Assembly: GCA_949528465.1 (NCBI GenBank)
Contig: CATIMP010000042.1
Span: 1-33,429, forward strand
DNA: 33,429 bases
Direction: 5' to 3'
Source: Bacteroidota bacterium
GTDB taxonomy: Bacteria; Bacteroidota; Bacteroidia; Flavobacteriales; Flavobacteriaceae
The first letter of the stretch is position 1; the number at the start of each line of letters is the position of its first letter. The notes below the pieces were generated by a model. It was not told where the DNA came from, did no database searches, and saw only the letters and a list, made by a program, of their open reading frames with translations. This document shows, piece by piece, positions 9,369 through 19,058 of this stretch. The translations under genes and the position numbers were made by a program.

Positions 9369-10666
9369 TAGAAAAGTGTTGTTTGTAACCAGGTTTTTTG
9401 GTAGGTATTGTTTGGATCATAGCGTTCTGCTTGCCACGAAATATGAAATTTTCTATCTCGCGGGTCGTTCCCGACACCTGCATTGTACATCCAATTTCCA
9501 TAATTGCTATGCACATCATAATCAATAAGCATTGCTTCAAAATAGGCCGCACCAATGCGCCAGTCCAAATGCCATTCTTTACTGAAAAAACTCGCTACAT
9601 TTTGTCGTCCACGATTGCTCATAAATCCAGTGCAAGCCAATTCGCGCATATTCGCATTAACAAAAGGCTCCGGTGTGTTGCCATCAATCCATTTTTGTAC
9701 AAGCCTATTGTTCGTTTTCCACTCGTATGACTTGCCTAAAATCCCACCGATTTTAAAAATTTTATTGCCGTGTTTTAACGAGATATATTTAAAATAATCA
9801 CGCCAAATCAATTCAAAAATCAACCAATAGGTAGATTCATTTTTTGTAATTGTTTTCTCATATTTTTTTACTTCTGCGTAAATTGATCTTGGAGAAATAG
9901 ATCCAAACGCCATCCAAAGCGACAGTTTAGAACTGTATTTTTTTCCCAACAAACCATTTCTTGTTTTTTTATAGAAAGACAATTGTTTTGTGTCCCAAAA
10001 ATATTCTTGGATACGTTTCCATGCTGCCGCCTCACCGCCATCAAACGGAATTGCAGTTCTTGCATCGTTTGAGATGTTTTCATAGCCTAATTTTTCTAGC
10101 GTGGGCAACTCAGGAGTTTCATGTATAAGATTTTCAGTTGGCATGGGATCTGGTATCCCTATTGGTGGTCTAACATGACTTTGCTTTTCGCATTTTTTTC
10201 TAAAGACGGTAAACACTTCTGGTATATTTGAAACTTCCATGGGAATATCGTCTGGATGAAATAAAAACTGATCGTAATTCCAATGGGTTTTAATGTTGTT
10301 AGGAATTTGTGCCGCATCATCTATTTCTTCTTGAGTCCACTCGTGTTGTGCGTATAGATCAGTTACTCCATATTTTTCTTGAAGCTGCTGCACAGTTTGT
10401 TTCAAGTTTCCAACGGTAACCCACAATGTGATGTTGAGCTTTGCCAAATCTTCTTGGAGTTGGGTCAATGTTTGCAATAAAAATTGAGCTCTAAAAGCTT
10501 CCATTTTCTTAAAGCTCCACGGCGTTTCTTTTAGCCACGTTTCTGGAATATGAAAGAGTCCAATTACACGATTATGCTTTAATGTGGCTTGTGTAAGTGC
10601 TTGTTGGTCACGGACACGTAAGTCGTTCCGAAACCAAACTATTGCTGTTGTTTTTGCCTTCTGCAT
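9368..10666 (-). CDS. DASH-family cryptochrome
   Basis: [81 protein letters not shown]. Confidence 0.93.
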   Translation of the reverse strand: MQKAKTTAIVWFRNDLRVRDQQALTQATLKHNRVIGLFHIPETWLKETPWSFKKMEAFRAQFLLQTLTQLQEDLAKLNITLWVTVGNLKQTVQQLQEKYGVTDLYAQHEWTQEEIDDAAQIPNNIKTHWNYDQFLFHPDDIPMEVSNIPEVFTVFRKKCEKQSHVRPPIGIPDPMPTENLIHETPELPTLEKLGYENISNDARTAIPFDGGEAAAWKRIQEYFWDTKQLSFYKKTRNGLLGKKYSSKLSLWMAFGSISPRSIYAEVKKYEKTITKNESTYWLIFELIWRDYFKYISLKHGNKIFKIGGILGKSYEWKTNNRLVQKWIDGNTPEPFVNANMRELACTGFMSNRGRQNVASFFSKEWHLDWRIGAAYFEAMLIDYDVHSNYGNWMYNAGVGNDPRDRKFHISWQAERYDPNNTYQKTWLQTTLF

Positions 10667-10785
10667 CTTTCGCTACAATATTTTACGTGTTCCCAATTGT
10701 TACTCCATTTTTTACGCCACACAAAAGGAAGGTTACACACCACACAAATTTTTTGTGGTAGGTGCTCTTTTTTTACGCCTTTCAT
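10639..10785 (-). CDS. DUF2256 family small zinc-ribbon protein (48 aa), absent from the supplied ORF track
   Basis: Manual translation: [48 protein letters not shown]. It has CxxC...CxxxC, an ATGA overlap with the upstream photolyase stop, and a 28-nt overlap with the cry-DASH start. Confidence 0.93.
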   Translation of the reverse strand: MKGVKKEHLPQKICVVCNLPFVWRKKWSNNWEHVKYCSERCRRQKQQQ

Positions 10786-12074
10786 GTTGCCAATCCAGCT
10801 TTGTAGGTTTGCAAACAGCGCTCTCTAGCCATTTTGTGATCCACCATCTGATTTGGATACGCGAAGGATTGATATTCCGGCACCCATTTTTGTATGTATT
10901 TGTGGTCTTTGTCAAACTTTTTTACTTGCTCTGTGGGATTAAAAACACGGAAGTAAGGAGCTGCATCTACGCCGCTGCCAGCGACCCATTGCCAATTTCC
11001 GACATTGCTTGATTGTTCATAATCGAGTAGTTTTTCGGCAAAATAGGCCTCGCCCCAACGCCAATCAATAAGCAAGTGTTTACACAAAAAACTACCCACA
11101 AGCATACGAACGCGGTTGTGCATAAATCCTGTTTGATTGAGTTCACGCATACCCGCATCTACAAGTGGATATCCCGTTTTTCCTTCGCACCATTTTTTAA
11201 ATTCTTCTTCGTTATTGCGCCAATCAATGCGGTCGTATTGTGGTTTAAAACTCGATTCTGTTGTGTGCGGATAATGCCATAAAATTTGCATAAAAAACTC
11301 ACGCCAAACCAACTCTTTTAAAAAAGTAGGTTGTGTACTTTTACGGGCTTTCGCAATAATTTTTCTAATCGATACCGCACCAAATCGTAAATAAACTCCC
11401 AGTTTACTTGTGCTATCCATTGAAGGGAAGTTACGCGTGTCGTCATAAGCATCCATCATACTTTTAGATTCGCTTGCGGCTGGAAATTCGTGTTGTCCTT
11501 TGGAAAATCCAATCGCTTCTAAAGTTGGAATTTCCTCGAGATCTGACTTAAATAGTTTATCTAATAATTTTTCAGAAGGAAAATTTGGCACCCCTTGTTC
11601 TTCCATTTGAGCAAGCCATATTCTAGAATAAGGAGTATATACTTTATACGGAGTGCCGTCTTTTTTGAGCACTTCATCTGGTGTAAAAAGAACTTGGTCT
11701 TTAAATGTTTTGAATTCAACCCCCATTTCAGCCAGTTTGCGCTGCATCTCAGCATCACGTTTTCTAGCGTATGGCTCATAATCTTCGTTGGTGTAGACGG
11801 CTGTGATGTTATAGGCTGTGCACCACGAAGAAATACAATCTGATGGATTTCCCTTTTTTACAAGCATTCCGCTTCCTTTTTCACGAAAAATGGTATCCAA
11901 CTTCGAGATGTGCTTATGTATAAAACCTATACGCGCATCGTTTTTAGGTAGTTTGTTGGTGATGTTTTCATCAAATACGAAAACGGGTAGTACGGCATTT
12001 GCTTCTGAAAGCGCATGAAAAAACCCTGCGTTATCGGCTTCTCGTAAATCGCGACGAAACCAAAATAATATCAT
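10782..12074 (-). CDS. Deoxyribodipyrimidine photolyase, class I-like (430 aa)
   Basis: [86 protein letters not shown]. Confidence 0.93.
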   Translation of the reverse strand: MILFWFRRDLREADNAGFFHALSEANAVLPVFVFDENITNKLPKNDARIGFIHKHISKLDTIFREKGSGMLVKKGNPSDCISSWCTAYNITAVYTNEDYEPYARKRDAEMQRKLAEMGVEFKTFKDQVLFTPDEVLKKDGTPYKVYTPYSRIWLAQMEEQGVPNFPSEKLLDKLFKSDLEEIPTLEAIGFSKGQHEFPAASESKSMMDAYDDTRNFPSMDSTSKLGVYLRFGAVSIRKIIAKARKSTQPTFLKELVWREFFMQILWHYPHTTESSFKPQYDRIDWRNNEEEFKKWCEGKTGYPLVDAGMRELNQTGFMHNRVRMLVGSFLCKHLLIDWRWGEAYFAEKLLDYEQSSNVGNWQWVAGSGVDAAPYFRVFNPTEQVKKFDKDHKYIQKWVPEYQSFAYPNQMVDHKMARERCLQTYKAGLAT

Positions 12075-12772
12075 CCATTTACATTTAAAGATGACATACC
12101 ACCGTCAAGACCTAATACTTGTCCTGTCATCCAGCTACTTTTTTCTGACAATAAGAAAGCCGCCAACTGTGCCACATCTTGTGTTGTTCCAATACGTTTT
12201 AGTGGATGTCTAAGGGCTGCTTTTTCCTTTTTAGCATCGTTATTTAAAAACCGATTTGCCAAAGGTGTGTCTGTTATTGAAGGGGCAATTACGTTAACTC
12301 TTACTTTTGGCGCCCATTCTGCTGCTAAGGAACGTCCTAAACCTTCTAATGCTCCTTTAGCGGCCGCTACACTTGCGTGAAAGGGCATGCCTGTTTGCAC
12401 AGCAACAGTACTAAAAAGCACCACACTCGCTTGTTCACTTGCAGCCAATAGCGGTTGTAATTGTTGTAATGTTTTCACTGCCCCCATTACATTAATAGAA
12501 AAGTCAGCCGTAAATGCCTCGGGTTTCAATCCTTTGAACGGACGCAAATTGATGCTTCCTGGGCAGTATGCAAAACCGTCTACTACTGCAGGAAGTTTTT
12601 CTAGCGGCAAATCGTCTTGAAGTACATCAAATGGGATGTGTGTTACGTTTTTTCCAGCAAGGCCTTCGTTTGTTCTCGAGGCTACAAAAATCGATGCGTC
12701 AGTAGGGAGTTCGTCTATAATTTGGCTGCCAATTCCATAGCTTCCGCCAATTAATAAAAATGTTTTACTCAT
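12071..12772 (-). CDS. SDR-family Rossmann protein with an atypical active site
   Basis: GGSYGIG cofactor loop and C-terminal GQVLGLDGGMS; 4-nt overlap with the downstream photolyase. Confidence 0.9.
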   Translation of the reverse strand: MSKTFLLIGGSYGIGSQIIDELPTDASIFVASRTNEGLAGKNVTHIPFDVLQDDLPLEKLPAVVDGFAYCPGSINLRPFKGLKPEAFTADFSINVMGAVKTLQQLQPLLAASEQASVVLFSTVAVQTGMPFHASVAAAKGALEGLGRSLAAEWAPKVRVNVIAPSITDTPLANRFLNNDAKKEKAALRHPLKRIGTTQDVAQLAAFLLSEKSSWMTGQVLGLDGGMSSLNVNG

Positions 12773-12777
12773 GATGT

Positions 12778-13227
12778 TTAATTAAAAATTTCGTTAAGTG
12801 CTTTTTCTCTATAATCAAAAATCTGCTTGACTTTTGCGCGCACAAAAAGCACATGTGCCAACCAACCTAATGGGCCAAGGGGTAATTTATAATCCACAAT
12901 GTCTTCCATCACCACACCGTTTTCCGTTTTTTTGATAAAATGCTTGTGATGCCAAAACGTATATGGACCAAATCGTTGCTCATCTACAAAGAACTCTCCT
13001 TCTTGTACATGGGTTATTTCGGTTACCCATCTAAAGGGAATTCCCAAAAGTGGTGTAAGTCTGTATTGAATGATTTGACCTGAAAACATCTTGCGTTCTG
13101 CGCCAGAAATAATATCAAATCCCATGTAATCTGGGGTGATACGTTTTAAGTTTTTTGGGTCAGATAAAAAAGTCCACGCTTGTTCCATTGTTGTGGGTAA
13201 TTCTTGTTTTGAGGTGTACTGGTACAT
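12778..13227 (-). CDS. SRPBCC (START-like) family protein, first gene of the photolyase operon
   Basis: MYQYTSKQELPTTMEQAWTFLSDPKNLKRITPDYMGF...; the ORF-track start at 13254 lies inside the promoter -7 element, so ATG 13227 is preferred. Confidence 0.85.
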   Translation of the reverse strand: MYQYTSKQELPTTMEQAWTFLSDPKNLKRITPDYMGFDIISGAERKMFSGQIIQYRLTPLLGIPFRWVTEITHVQEGEFFVDEQRFGPYTFWHHKHFIKKTENGVVMEDIVDYKLPLGPLGWLAHVLFVRAKVKQIFDYREKALNEIFN

Positions 13228-13241
13228 AGCGTATGTTTTAC

Positions 13242-13249
13242 GCAAATAT
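13242..13249 (-). promoter_or_regulatory. Candidate -7 element TATATTTG for the SRPBCC-photolyase operon
   Basis: Plus-strand CAAATATA, i.e. TAnnTTTG on the minus strand, 14 nt upstream of ATG 13227. Confidence 0.6.
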
Positions 13250-13253
13250 ACCA

Positions 13254-13296
13254 TTTTGTTTAATGTTTAGACACAAAAAGTTAAACAAAATAAACA
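13254..13296. promoter_or_regulatory. Operator-like inverted repeat upstream of the photolyase operon
   Basis: Plus strand TTTTGTTTAA-TGTTTAG-ACACAAAAAG-TTAAACAAAA-TAAACA. Perfect 10-nt inverted arms at 13254-13263 and 13281-13290; four copies of TGTTTA/TAAACA. Confidence 0.7.
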
Positions 13297-13388
13297 GTAA
13301 AACTATTTTTCAATGTTTTTACGGTTTCGCAAGACACAACAAACATCAATAAAGAAACAGCGGCTATATCAATGGCAAAACGCGAGAA

Positions 13389-14054
13389 TTAATTGCTATC
13401 CTCAGGACTCACAAAAATTTTAAATACGGCAACGGCAAGTGCCATTCCTACAAATGGAGCCGTAAGATAAAGCCACATCGGTTCCCAATGATCTCCAATA
13501 AGCGCAGGGCCCAAAGATCTCACAGGGTTCATAGAGGCATTGGTTAAGGGTCCAGCAAACATTGCTTCTAACAAAATGACGCTACCCACAGTAACACCAG
13601 CTACAGGCCCAATTTCTTTACTTCCAGTACTGATGTGCAAAATCACAAGCATTAAGAAAAAGGAAAGTAGTAATTCTAACCAAAATGCACTCATATGCGG
13701 AATAGATGGAATAGTAGCCCCAATTATATCACTTTCTGGAAGTAGTGCTTTTACTGCAGCACTTGCTACAATGGCGCCCAACGCCTGCATGACGATATAG
13801 CTGGGCACTTTTTTCCAAGCAAAACGATCCGCAAGGGCAAATGAAACCGTAACAGCAGGATTAAAATGCGCTCCTGAATGCTCACCAAAAGCATAAATCA
13901 TCACCATAACGATAAGCCCCCAAGTGATGGCAATACCTTCGTGGGCAACAGCTCCTGTGGTTTCATTTACCGCCATGGCGGCAGTGCCACAAAATACCAT
14001 GGCAAACGTTCCCACAAATTCGGCATAAAGGGCTGAAAATTTTTGCATCTTCAA
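13389..14054 (-). CDS. MIP-family aquaporin
   Basis: SGAHFNPAVTVSFAL and TNASMNPVRSLGPALIGDHW. Confidence 0.92.
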   Translation of the reverse strand: MKMQKFSALYAEFVGTFAMVFCGTAAMAVNETTGAVAHEGIAITWGLIVMVMIYAFGEHSGAHFNPAVTVSFALADRFAWKKVPSYIVMQALGAIVASAAVKALLPESDIIGATIPSIPHMSAFWLELLLSFFLMLVILHISTGSKEIGPVAGVTVGSVILLEAMFAGPLTNASMNPVRSLGPALIGDHWEPMWLYLTAPFVGMALAVAVFKIFVSPEDSN

Positions 14055-14082
14055 AATTAGCGCATTAAAGTTTAGCTTAATG

Positions 14083-14655
14083 TTATGTTATTTGGTAAGT
14101 CGAAAGCAATTCATAGGTTTTGTGCGTGGGCAACCCAACAACGTTGGTATACGATCCTTCAATTTTTTTAACTCCAACAAGTCCTATCCATTCTTGAATT
14201 CCGTAAGCGCCAGCTTTATCAAGTGGTTGATGTGTTTGTACATAATATTCGATTTCATCTGTAGTTAAATCGCGCATTGTCACTTTAGTAGTGTCGTTGA
14301 CACAACTTTGTTTATCTGCACCACTCAAACATACCGAACTAATAACTTCATGTGTTTTTCCCGAAAGTGATGTGAGCATTTTAATGGCATCGTTTTCGTT
14401 TTTTGGTTTACCAAGTGCAATACCTTCGTGCCAAACAATGGTATCAGCCGTTAGCACAAGTTCGTTGGATAGCAATGTTTTTTGCTGTGCTTTTCCTTTT
14501 AGTTTTGCTAGAAAATCAGTGATGGCAGCGCCTTTCAAATCACTTGCATACACTTCATCAACATCAAGGATACGTTGCTCAAACGGAATATTCATCTGTG
14601 TGAGTAATTCCACACGACGAGGCGAACCTGAGCCTAAGTACAGTTTTTTGGTCAT
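14083..14655 (-). CDS. maf: Maf-like nucleotide pyrophosphatase
   Basis: LYLGSGSPRRVELLTQM; VLTADTIVWHEG; GKTHEVISSVCL. Confidence 0.93.
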   Translation of the reverse strand: MTKKLYLGSGSPRRVELLTQMNIPFEQRILDVDEVYASDLKGAAITDFLAKLKGKAQQKTLLSNELVLTADTIVWHEGIALGKPKNENDAIKMLTSLSGKTHEVISSVCLSGADKQSCVNDTTKVTMRDLTTDEIEYYVQTHQPLDKAGAYGIQEWIGLVGVKKIEGSYTNVVGLPTHKTYELLSTYQIT

Positions 14656-15179
14656 TTGCTATCGTTACGTGCATTGGTTAGTGCCCCCCATTTTCCTTGC
14701 ACTCTTAACACTTGTTCGATGACATCGCGCACACAGCCTTTGCCACCATCTTTATGCGAAACATAAGCTGCTGCATCCAAAACTTCTGGGACAGCATCGT
14801 TTGGACAACATCCAATGCGTGCCAAATTCATCGCAGCAATATCAGGAATATCATCACCCATAAAAAGCATTTCGTCATATGAGATGTTGTGTTTTTCAGC
14901 ATATTCTTTTAGTACTGACCCTTTTTGATGTGCACCCAAATACACATCGCCTACGCCAAGTTGCTGCAACCGAAGTCGGACAGCCTCGTTAGTGCCACCA
15001 GAAATTATAGCAACACGAAAGCCCGCGTGAAGTGCTGCTTTCACGGCATACCCGTCTTTGGTGTTCATGGTGCGCACCATTTCTCCGTCAGGTAGAATGG
15101 TAATCCCACCATCCGTAAATACGCCGTCAACATCGAAAACAAAAGTGGTAATGTGACGAAATTCTTTTTTATAGCTCAT
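14652..15179 (-). CDS. HAD hydrolase, KdsC-like 3-deoxy-D-manno-octulosonate 8-phosphate phosphatase
   Basis: FVFDVDGVFTDGGI; NTKDGYAVKAALHAGFRVAIISGG; FMGDDIPDIAAMNLA. Confidence 0.85.
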   Translation of the reverse strand: MSYKKEFRHITTFVFDVDGVFTDGGITILPDGEMVRTMNTKDGYAVKAALHAGFRVAIISGGTNEAVRLRLQQLGVGDVYLGAHQKGSVLKEYAEKHNISYDEMLFMGDDIPDIAAMNLARIGCCPNDAVPEVLDAAAYVSHKDGGKGCVRDVIEQVLRVQGKWGALTNARNDSK

Positions 15180-15928
15180 GTGTTATGTGTGTTAAAAATG
15201 GATTGACTTAAAATGCGGTAGAGTTCAGCGTCTTCTTCAGACAAAACAGAAAGATGTTTTTGTTGTGTTAATGTATCGTTTCGTTTGGCTGGCCCCGTTT
15301 GTAATGCGAATGCTTTATTTGAAAAGCTTCGTTTAAAAGTTTCTTGGATAAGTGGATGCAGTACTGAAAAAGGGAGTGCAGCTTTCGCAGCAATGTTTTG
15401 ACTAATGCTAATAATGTGATTACAGAAATTATTGGCAAATACGGCAGCCGTATGCAGTTGTAATCGTTGGCTTTCAGAAATTTGATGTACGTTTTCACTT
15501 AGTTGAGACGCAAGTTTTATAAGCAGTTCTACATCTTCTGAATTTGTTGCTTCTATGCAAATAGGAACAGTACTCCAATCCACAGGGATTGTTTCTTTAA
15601 AGCTTTGCAATGGATAAAAAATACCTTTACGTTTTATGGATTTTAATTCATTTATAGACACTGCGCCAGCGGTATGCGCCACTAGCACATCACTGTTTAT
15701 AAGCTGTTCTGCAATAGACGAAACCGCATCGTCGGTAACTGCAATAAGGCATAGATCGACATCAATATTTTGTTGAAACTGCGTGAAATAGGGTGTGTTG
15801 AGATTTTGTTTTGGAGGTGTATTTTTTCTTCCAATCCATTGCACAAGTTGAGTAGCGTTGCACGTCTCGAAAGCATGGACTAAATGAATGGCAAGATTTC
15901 CCGTGCCGATAAGTGCTATTCGCATCAT
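15176..15928 (-). CDS. Rossmann-like/DUF2520 (ProC-like) protein
   Basis: MRIALIGTGNLAIHLVHAF; AHTAGAVSINELKSIKRKGIFYPLQSF; FANNFCNHI. Confidence 0.85.
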   Translation of the reverse strand: MMRIALIGTGNLAIHLVHAFETCNATQLVQWIGRKNTPPKQNLNTPYFTQFQQNIDVDLCLIAVTDDAVSSIAEQLINSDVLVAHTAGAVSINELKSIKRKGIFYPLQSFKETIPVDWSTVPICIEATNSEDVELLIKLASQLSENVHQISESQRLQLHTAAVFANNFCNHIISISQNIAAKAALPFSVLHPLIQETFKRSFSNKAFALQTGPAKRNDTLTQQKHLSVLSEEDAELYRILSQSIFNTHNT

Positions 15929-16004
15929 GGTTCAAAATTACAAATAAGTAAATACTTAAACGTGTGTTACTGTAATTTCATTAGGTTTGCACAAAATTTA
16001 GCTC

Positions 16005-16424
16005 ATGAAAACAAACCAGACGTTTACAATGATAAAACCAGATGCGGTTGCCAATGGCCACATCGGATCAATTTTAAATAAGATTACAGCTGCTGGCTTT
16101 CGTATCTCTGCCCTTAAAATGACGCAATTAACAACAACCGACGCTGAAGCATTTTACGCTGTTCATAACGAAAGACCATTTTTTGGCGAGCTTGTTTCGT
16201 TTATGACAAGCGGTCCAATAGTTGCTGCGGTGCTTGAAAAAGAGAATGCAGTAAACGATTTTCGCACACTGATTGGCGCTACAAATCCAGCTGAGGCTGC
16301 CGAAGGTACTATTCGCAAACTTTATGCGACTTCTATGGGCGAGAATGCAGTACACGGTTCAGATAGCGATGAAAATGCAGCTATCGAAATTGCCTTTCAC
16401 TTTTCGGGGAGAGAGCAGTTTTAG
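16005..16424 (+). CDS. ndk: Nucleoside-diphosphate kinase
   Basis: [37 protein letters not shown]. Confidence 0.97.
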   Translation: MKTNQTFTMIKPDAVANGHIGSILNKITAAGFRISALKMTQLTTTDAEAFYAVHNERPFFGELVSFMTSGPIVAAVLEKENAVNDFRTLIGATNPAEAAEGTIRKLYATSMGENAVHGSDSDENAAIEIAFHFSGREQF

Positions 16425-16717
16425 CGCAATACCAGTTTTTTTATACACTCTTTTTGAAGGCCTTCGTTTAGCATTGTAATAATGTTGTCTTTGCCATAGC
16501 TTAGTTCTTCTCGAAGAACGGATGAGGTAAGTCCCACAAATAGCGTATCACCCGAGAGGCGTATGGATTCTGTGTAGGCTTGTACACCAGGACCTAAGAG
16601 CTTTGCCCAAAGTGTCTCAACTTTTACGTTGTCCAAGCCTGAGTCTAATTTATTGGCTTTGGTAAATTGCTGCAACACTTCTCCAATTCCTTGCGGTTCA
16701 TCTTTTCTCGTGTTCAT
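16421..16717 (-). CDS. DUF721 / DciA-like protein
   Basis: 98 aa; [53 protein letters not shown] typical of DUF721. Confidence 0.85.
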   Translation of the reverse strand: MNTRKDEPQGIGEVLQQFTKANKLDSGLDNVKVETLWAKLLGPGVQAYTESIRLSGDTLFVGLTSSVLREELSYGKDNIITMLNEGLQKECIKKLVLR

Positions 16718-17115
16718 GGCTGATATCTTTTGTAATGAAAAATAACTCCTCTGGCATCTTTCAATTGAAGTTCATCTTCACTAAGTTCTATAATTTCTTC
16801 TTGCCAATTGTGTTTTTGTCGTATATATGTAATAATACACGTTTTTTCCTCGAATGAAATTGTGAAATCAACTTTGTCGTTGGTCTTGTTGAATTGCTTG
16901 TTAAGCAGAGGCTTTAATTTTTTTCTAAATCCTTTTTTATTATTTAATTCAAAAAAATCTACTTCTACAGCACCTATATAAGGCCTGCTTTCACCATTTG
17001 GTGCTTTTGCTTCAGATATGACCCAATAGCCGTTGAGTAAATCAATATTTGCTTTTGATACTTTGGGTGCGCATCCCAAAAACAATGTAAAAACAAAAAA
17101 ATAATAAATTCTCAT
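16714..17115 (-). CDS. Lipocalin-like lipoprotein
   Basis: Lipobox-like YFFVFTLFLGC and NGYWVISEAKAPNG...; between recF and DUF721. Confidence 0.65.
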   Translation of the reverse strand: MRIYYFFVFTLFLGCAPKVSKANIDLLNGYWVISEAKAPNGESRPYIGAVEVDFFELNNKKGFRKKLKPLLNKQFNKTNDKVDFTISFEEKTCIITYIRQKHNWQEEIIELSEDELQLKDARGVIFHYKRYQP

Positions 17116-18200
17116 AACTGATGAAGTTCAAAGGGTTGCTCTGTTTGCTTGATAACGTCTGCTGTTCGTTCAGGATGGGTGTCTGTGATAAACAATTGTC
17201 CAAACGAAGATTCATGAACCAAGTTAATAATTTCGGCAACGCGTTGCTCGTCAAGTTTATCAAAAATATCATCTAAAAGTAATAGCGGAGTTACGGCTGT
17301 AGATTTTTTAAGCATATCAAATTGCGCTAATTTTAGTGCGATCAAAAACGATTTGCGCTGTCCTTGACTTCCAAATTTTTTAATGGGATACCCATCGATT
17401 TGGAACGCCAAATCATCTTTGTGGATTCCTACGGTAGAAAACTGTGCATGTTGGTCTTTAGATGCAGCAGCTTCTAATAATGCACTAAAATCACCCTCTT
17501 TTAACTGACTCTCATATACCAAGCTGGCGCCTTCGTTCCCGCGGCTAATGGTTGCGTATCGCTTTTGAAAAAGCGGCTCAAAAGCTGCTAAATACGATGT
17601 TCGTGCACGATGGATGGGTGTACCAAGTTGCACCAACTGCTCGTTATAGATACTTAGGGTGTCGTGTGCATTTTGGGCAAATCGTCCCATTTGTTTTAGT
17701 AGGGCGTTTCGTTGTTGTAGTATTTTTTGATATTGAATAAGCTGTTGCAAGTAAACACTATCTGCTTGTCCAATTAGTTTATCAATAAAACTTCTCCGTG
17801 TTTGACTTCCCTCGTTGATTAAATCTACATCTGCCGGTGAAATCATTACAATTGGCAACAGCCCAATATGTTCTGAAAGGCGATTGTATTTTTTCCCATT
17901 TCGAATAAAGGCCTTTGACGCCTCTCGTTTTAGTTGGCATTCAATGCGTTCGATGTTTTCATCGCGTTTAAAATGCCCTTTAATGCGCATAAATGCTTTG
18001 TCATGCATAATGGTATGGGCATTTATTGGAGAAAAATAGCTCCTTCCCATAGCTAAATGATAAATGGCATCTAAGGTATTTGTCTTGCCTTTTCCGTTGT
18101 TTCCAACAAAGCAATGAATGGGCTTTTCAAACTGATATTCAGCCGAAGTAACATTTTTATAATGGGTAATATGTAGGGCGTTTAGCCGTAAACTGCTCAT
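17112..18200 (-). CDS. recF: DNA replication and repair protein RecF
   Basis: GNNGKGKTNTLDAIYHLAMGRSYF; SQGQRKSFLIALKLAQ; LLLLDDIFDKLDEQR. Confidence 0.96.
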   Translation of the reverse strand: MSSLRLNALHITHYKNVTSAEYQFEKPIHCFVGNNGKGKTNTLDAIYHLAMGRSYFSPINAHTIMHDKAFMRIKGHFKRDENIERIECQLKREASKAFIRNGKKYNRLSEHIGLLPIVMISPADVDLINEGSQTRRSFIDKLIGQADSVYLQQLIQYQKILQQRNALLKQMGRFAQNAHDTLSIYNEQLVQLGTPIHRARTSYLAAFEPLFQKRYATISRGNEGASLVYESQLKEGDFSALLEAAASKDQHAQFSTVGIHKDDLAFQIDGYPIKKFGSQGQRKSFLIALKLAQFDMLKKSTAVTPLLLLDDIFDKLDEQRVAEIINLVHESSFGQLFITDTHPERTADVIKQTEQPFELHQL

Positions 18201-18299
18201 GCCGAAAAGTAAGATGCGAATATAACTACCAAAATAAACAATTTAGTGGCAAGGTGTATTGAATAAATATTTTATTTTTGCCTTCATAACTTTTTCAAC

Positions 18300-19055
18300 A
18301 TGGCTACGTACAAAAAACGCGGAGGTAAAAATAAATCGGCACAACAACAAGCGCCAGAACAAGACAGTGTCACTGCCGAAGTGTTCACAACACTTGATAC
18401 TTCTGCCGGGCGGGCAGAGGCTTGGGTAGCTCGCAATCAAAACTACATCCTATCAACTATAGGTGCCATTGTAGTTATTGTACTCGGCTACTTGGCGTAT
18501 ATGAACTTTGTAACAAAGCCGCTCAACGAGGAGTCTACAAACGCTATGGCACAAGCACAGGCTTACTTTAAGGAAGGTATGCAAGACCCTACGTTACAAG
18601 ATTCGCTTTTTACACTTGCACTTGAGGGTGACGGAGTTGCGCCTGGTTTTGTTGAAATTATTGAAAACTACGGCAGTTCAGATGCGGGTCAATTAGCAAC
18701 ATACAATGCTGGTATGATTTCTTTTCAACAAGGTAATTTTGATCAAGCCATTTCGTATTTAGATAAATTTTCTACTAGCGATCCTATTCTTGGAGCACTT
18801 GCTTTGGGTGGGATTGGAGATGCTTTTGCAGAGTTAAATCAACTGGAAGACGCTTTAGACTATTACCAAAAAGCAGCTTCTTTTGCTGCTAACGACTTGA
18901 CAACACCGCGCTTTTTACTTAAAGGAGCCCAAGTAGCTTTTGCAGTTAATGAAAACGGCAAGGCAGCTAATCTTTTGGCGCAACTCAAAGAAAATTATGC
19001 AGCTGCACCAGAGGCTACCAAGGTAGATGTACTTTTGGCGCAAGCACAAAATTAA
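18300..19055 (+). CDS. Tetratricopeptide-repeat membrane-anchored protein
   Basis: N-terminal TM segment YILSTIGAIVVIVLGYLAYM, TPR-like repeats. Confidence 0.8.
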   Translation: MATYKKRGGKNKSAQQQAPEQDSVTAEVFTTLDTSAGRAEAWVARNQNYILSTIGAIVVIVLGYLAYMNFVTKPLNEESTNAMAQAQAYFKEGMQDPTLQDSLFTLALEGDGVAPGFVEIIENYGSSDAGQLATYNAGMISFQQGNFDQAISYLDKFSTSDPILGALALGGIGDAFAELNQLEDALDYYQKAASFAANDLTTPRFLLKGAQVAFAVNENGKAANLLAQLKENYAAAPEATKVDVLLAQAQN

Positions 19056-19058
19056 TTT

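Noticed and set aside
13228-13254. ORF-track N-terminal extension MVYLRKTYA of the SRPBCC gene
   Set aside because: This stretch contains the TATATTTG -7 element and is not SRPBCC-like; ATG 13227 (MYQYTSK) is the better start.
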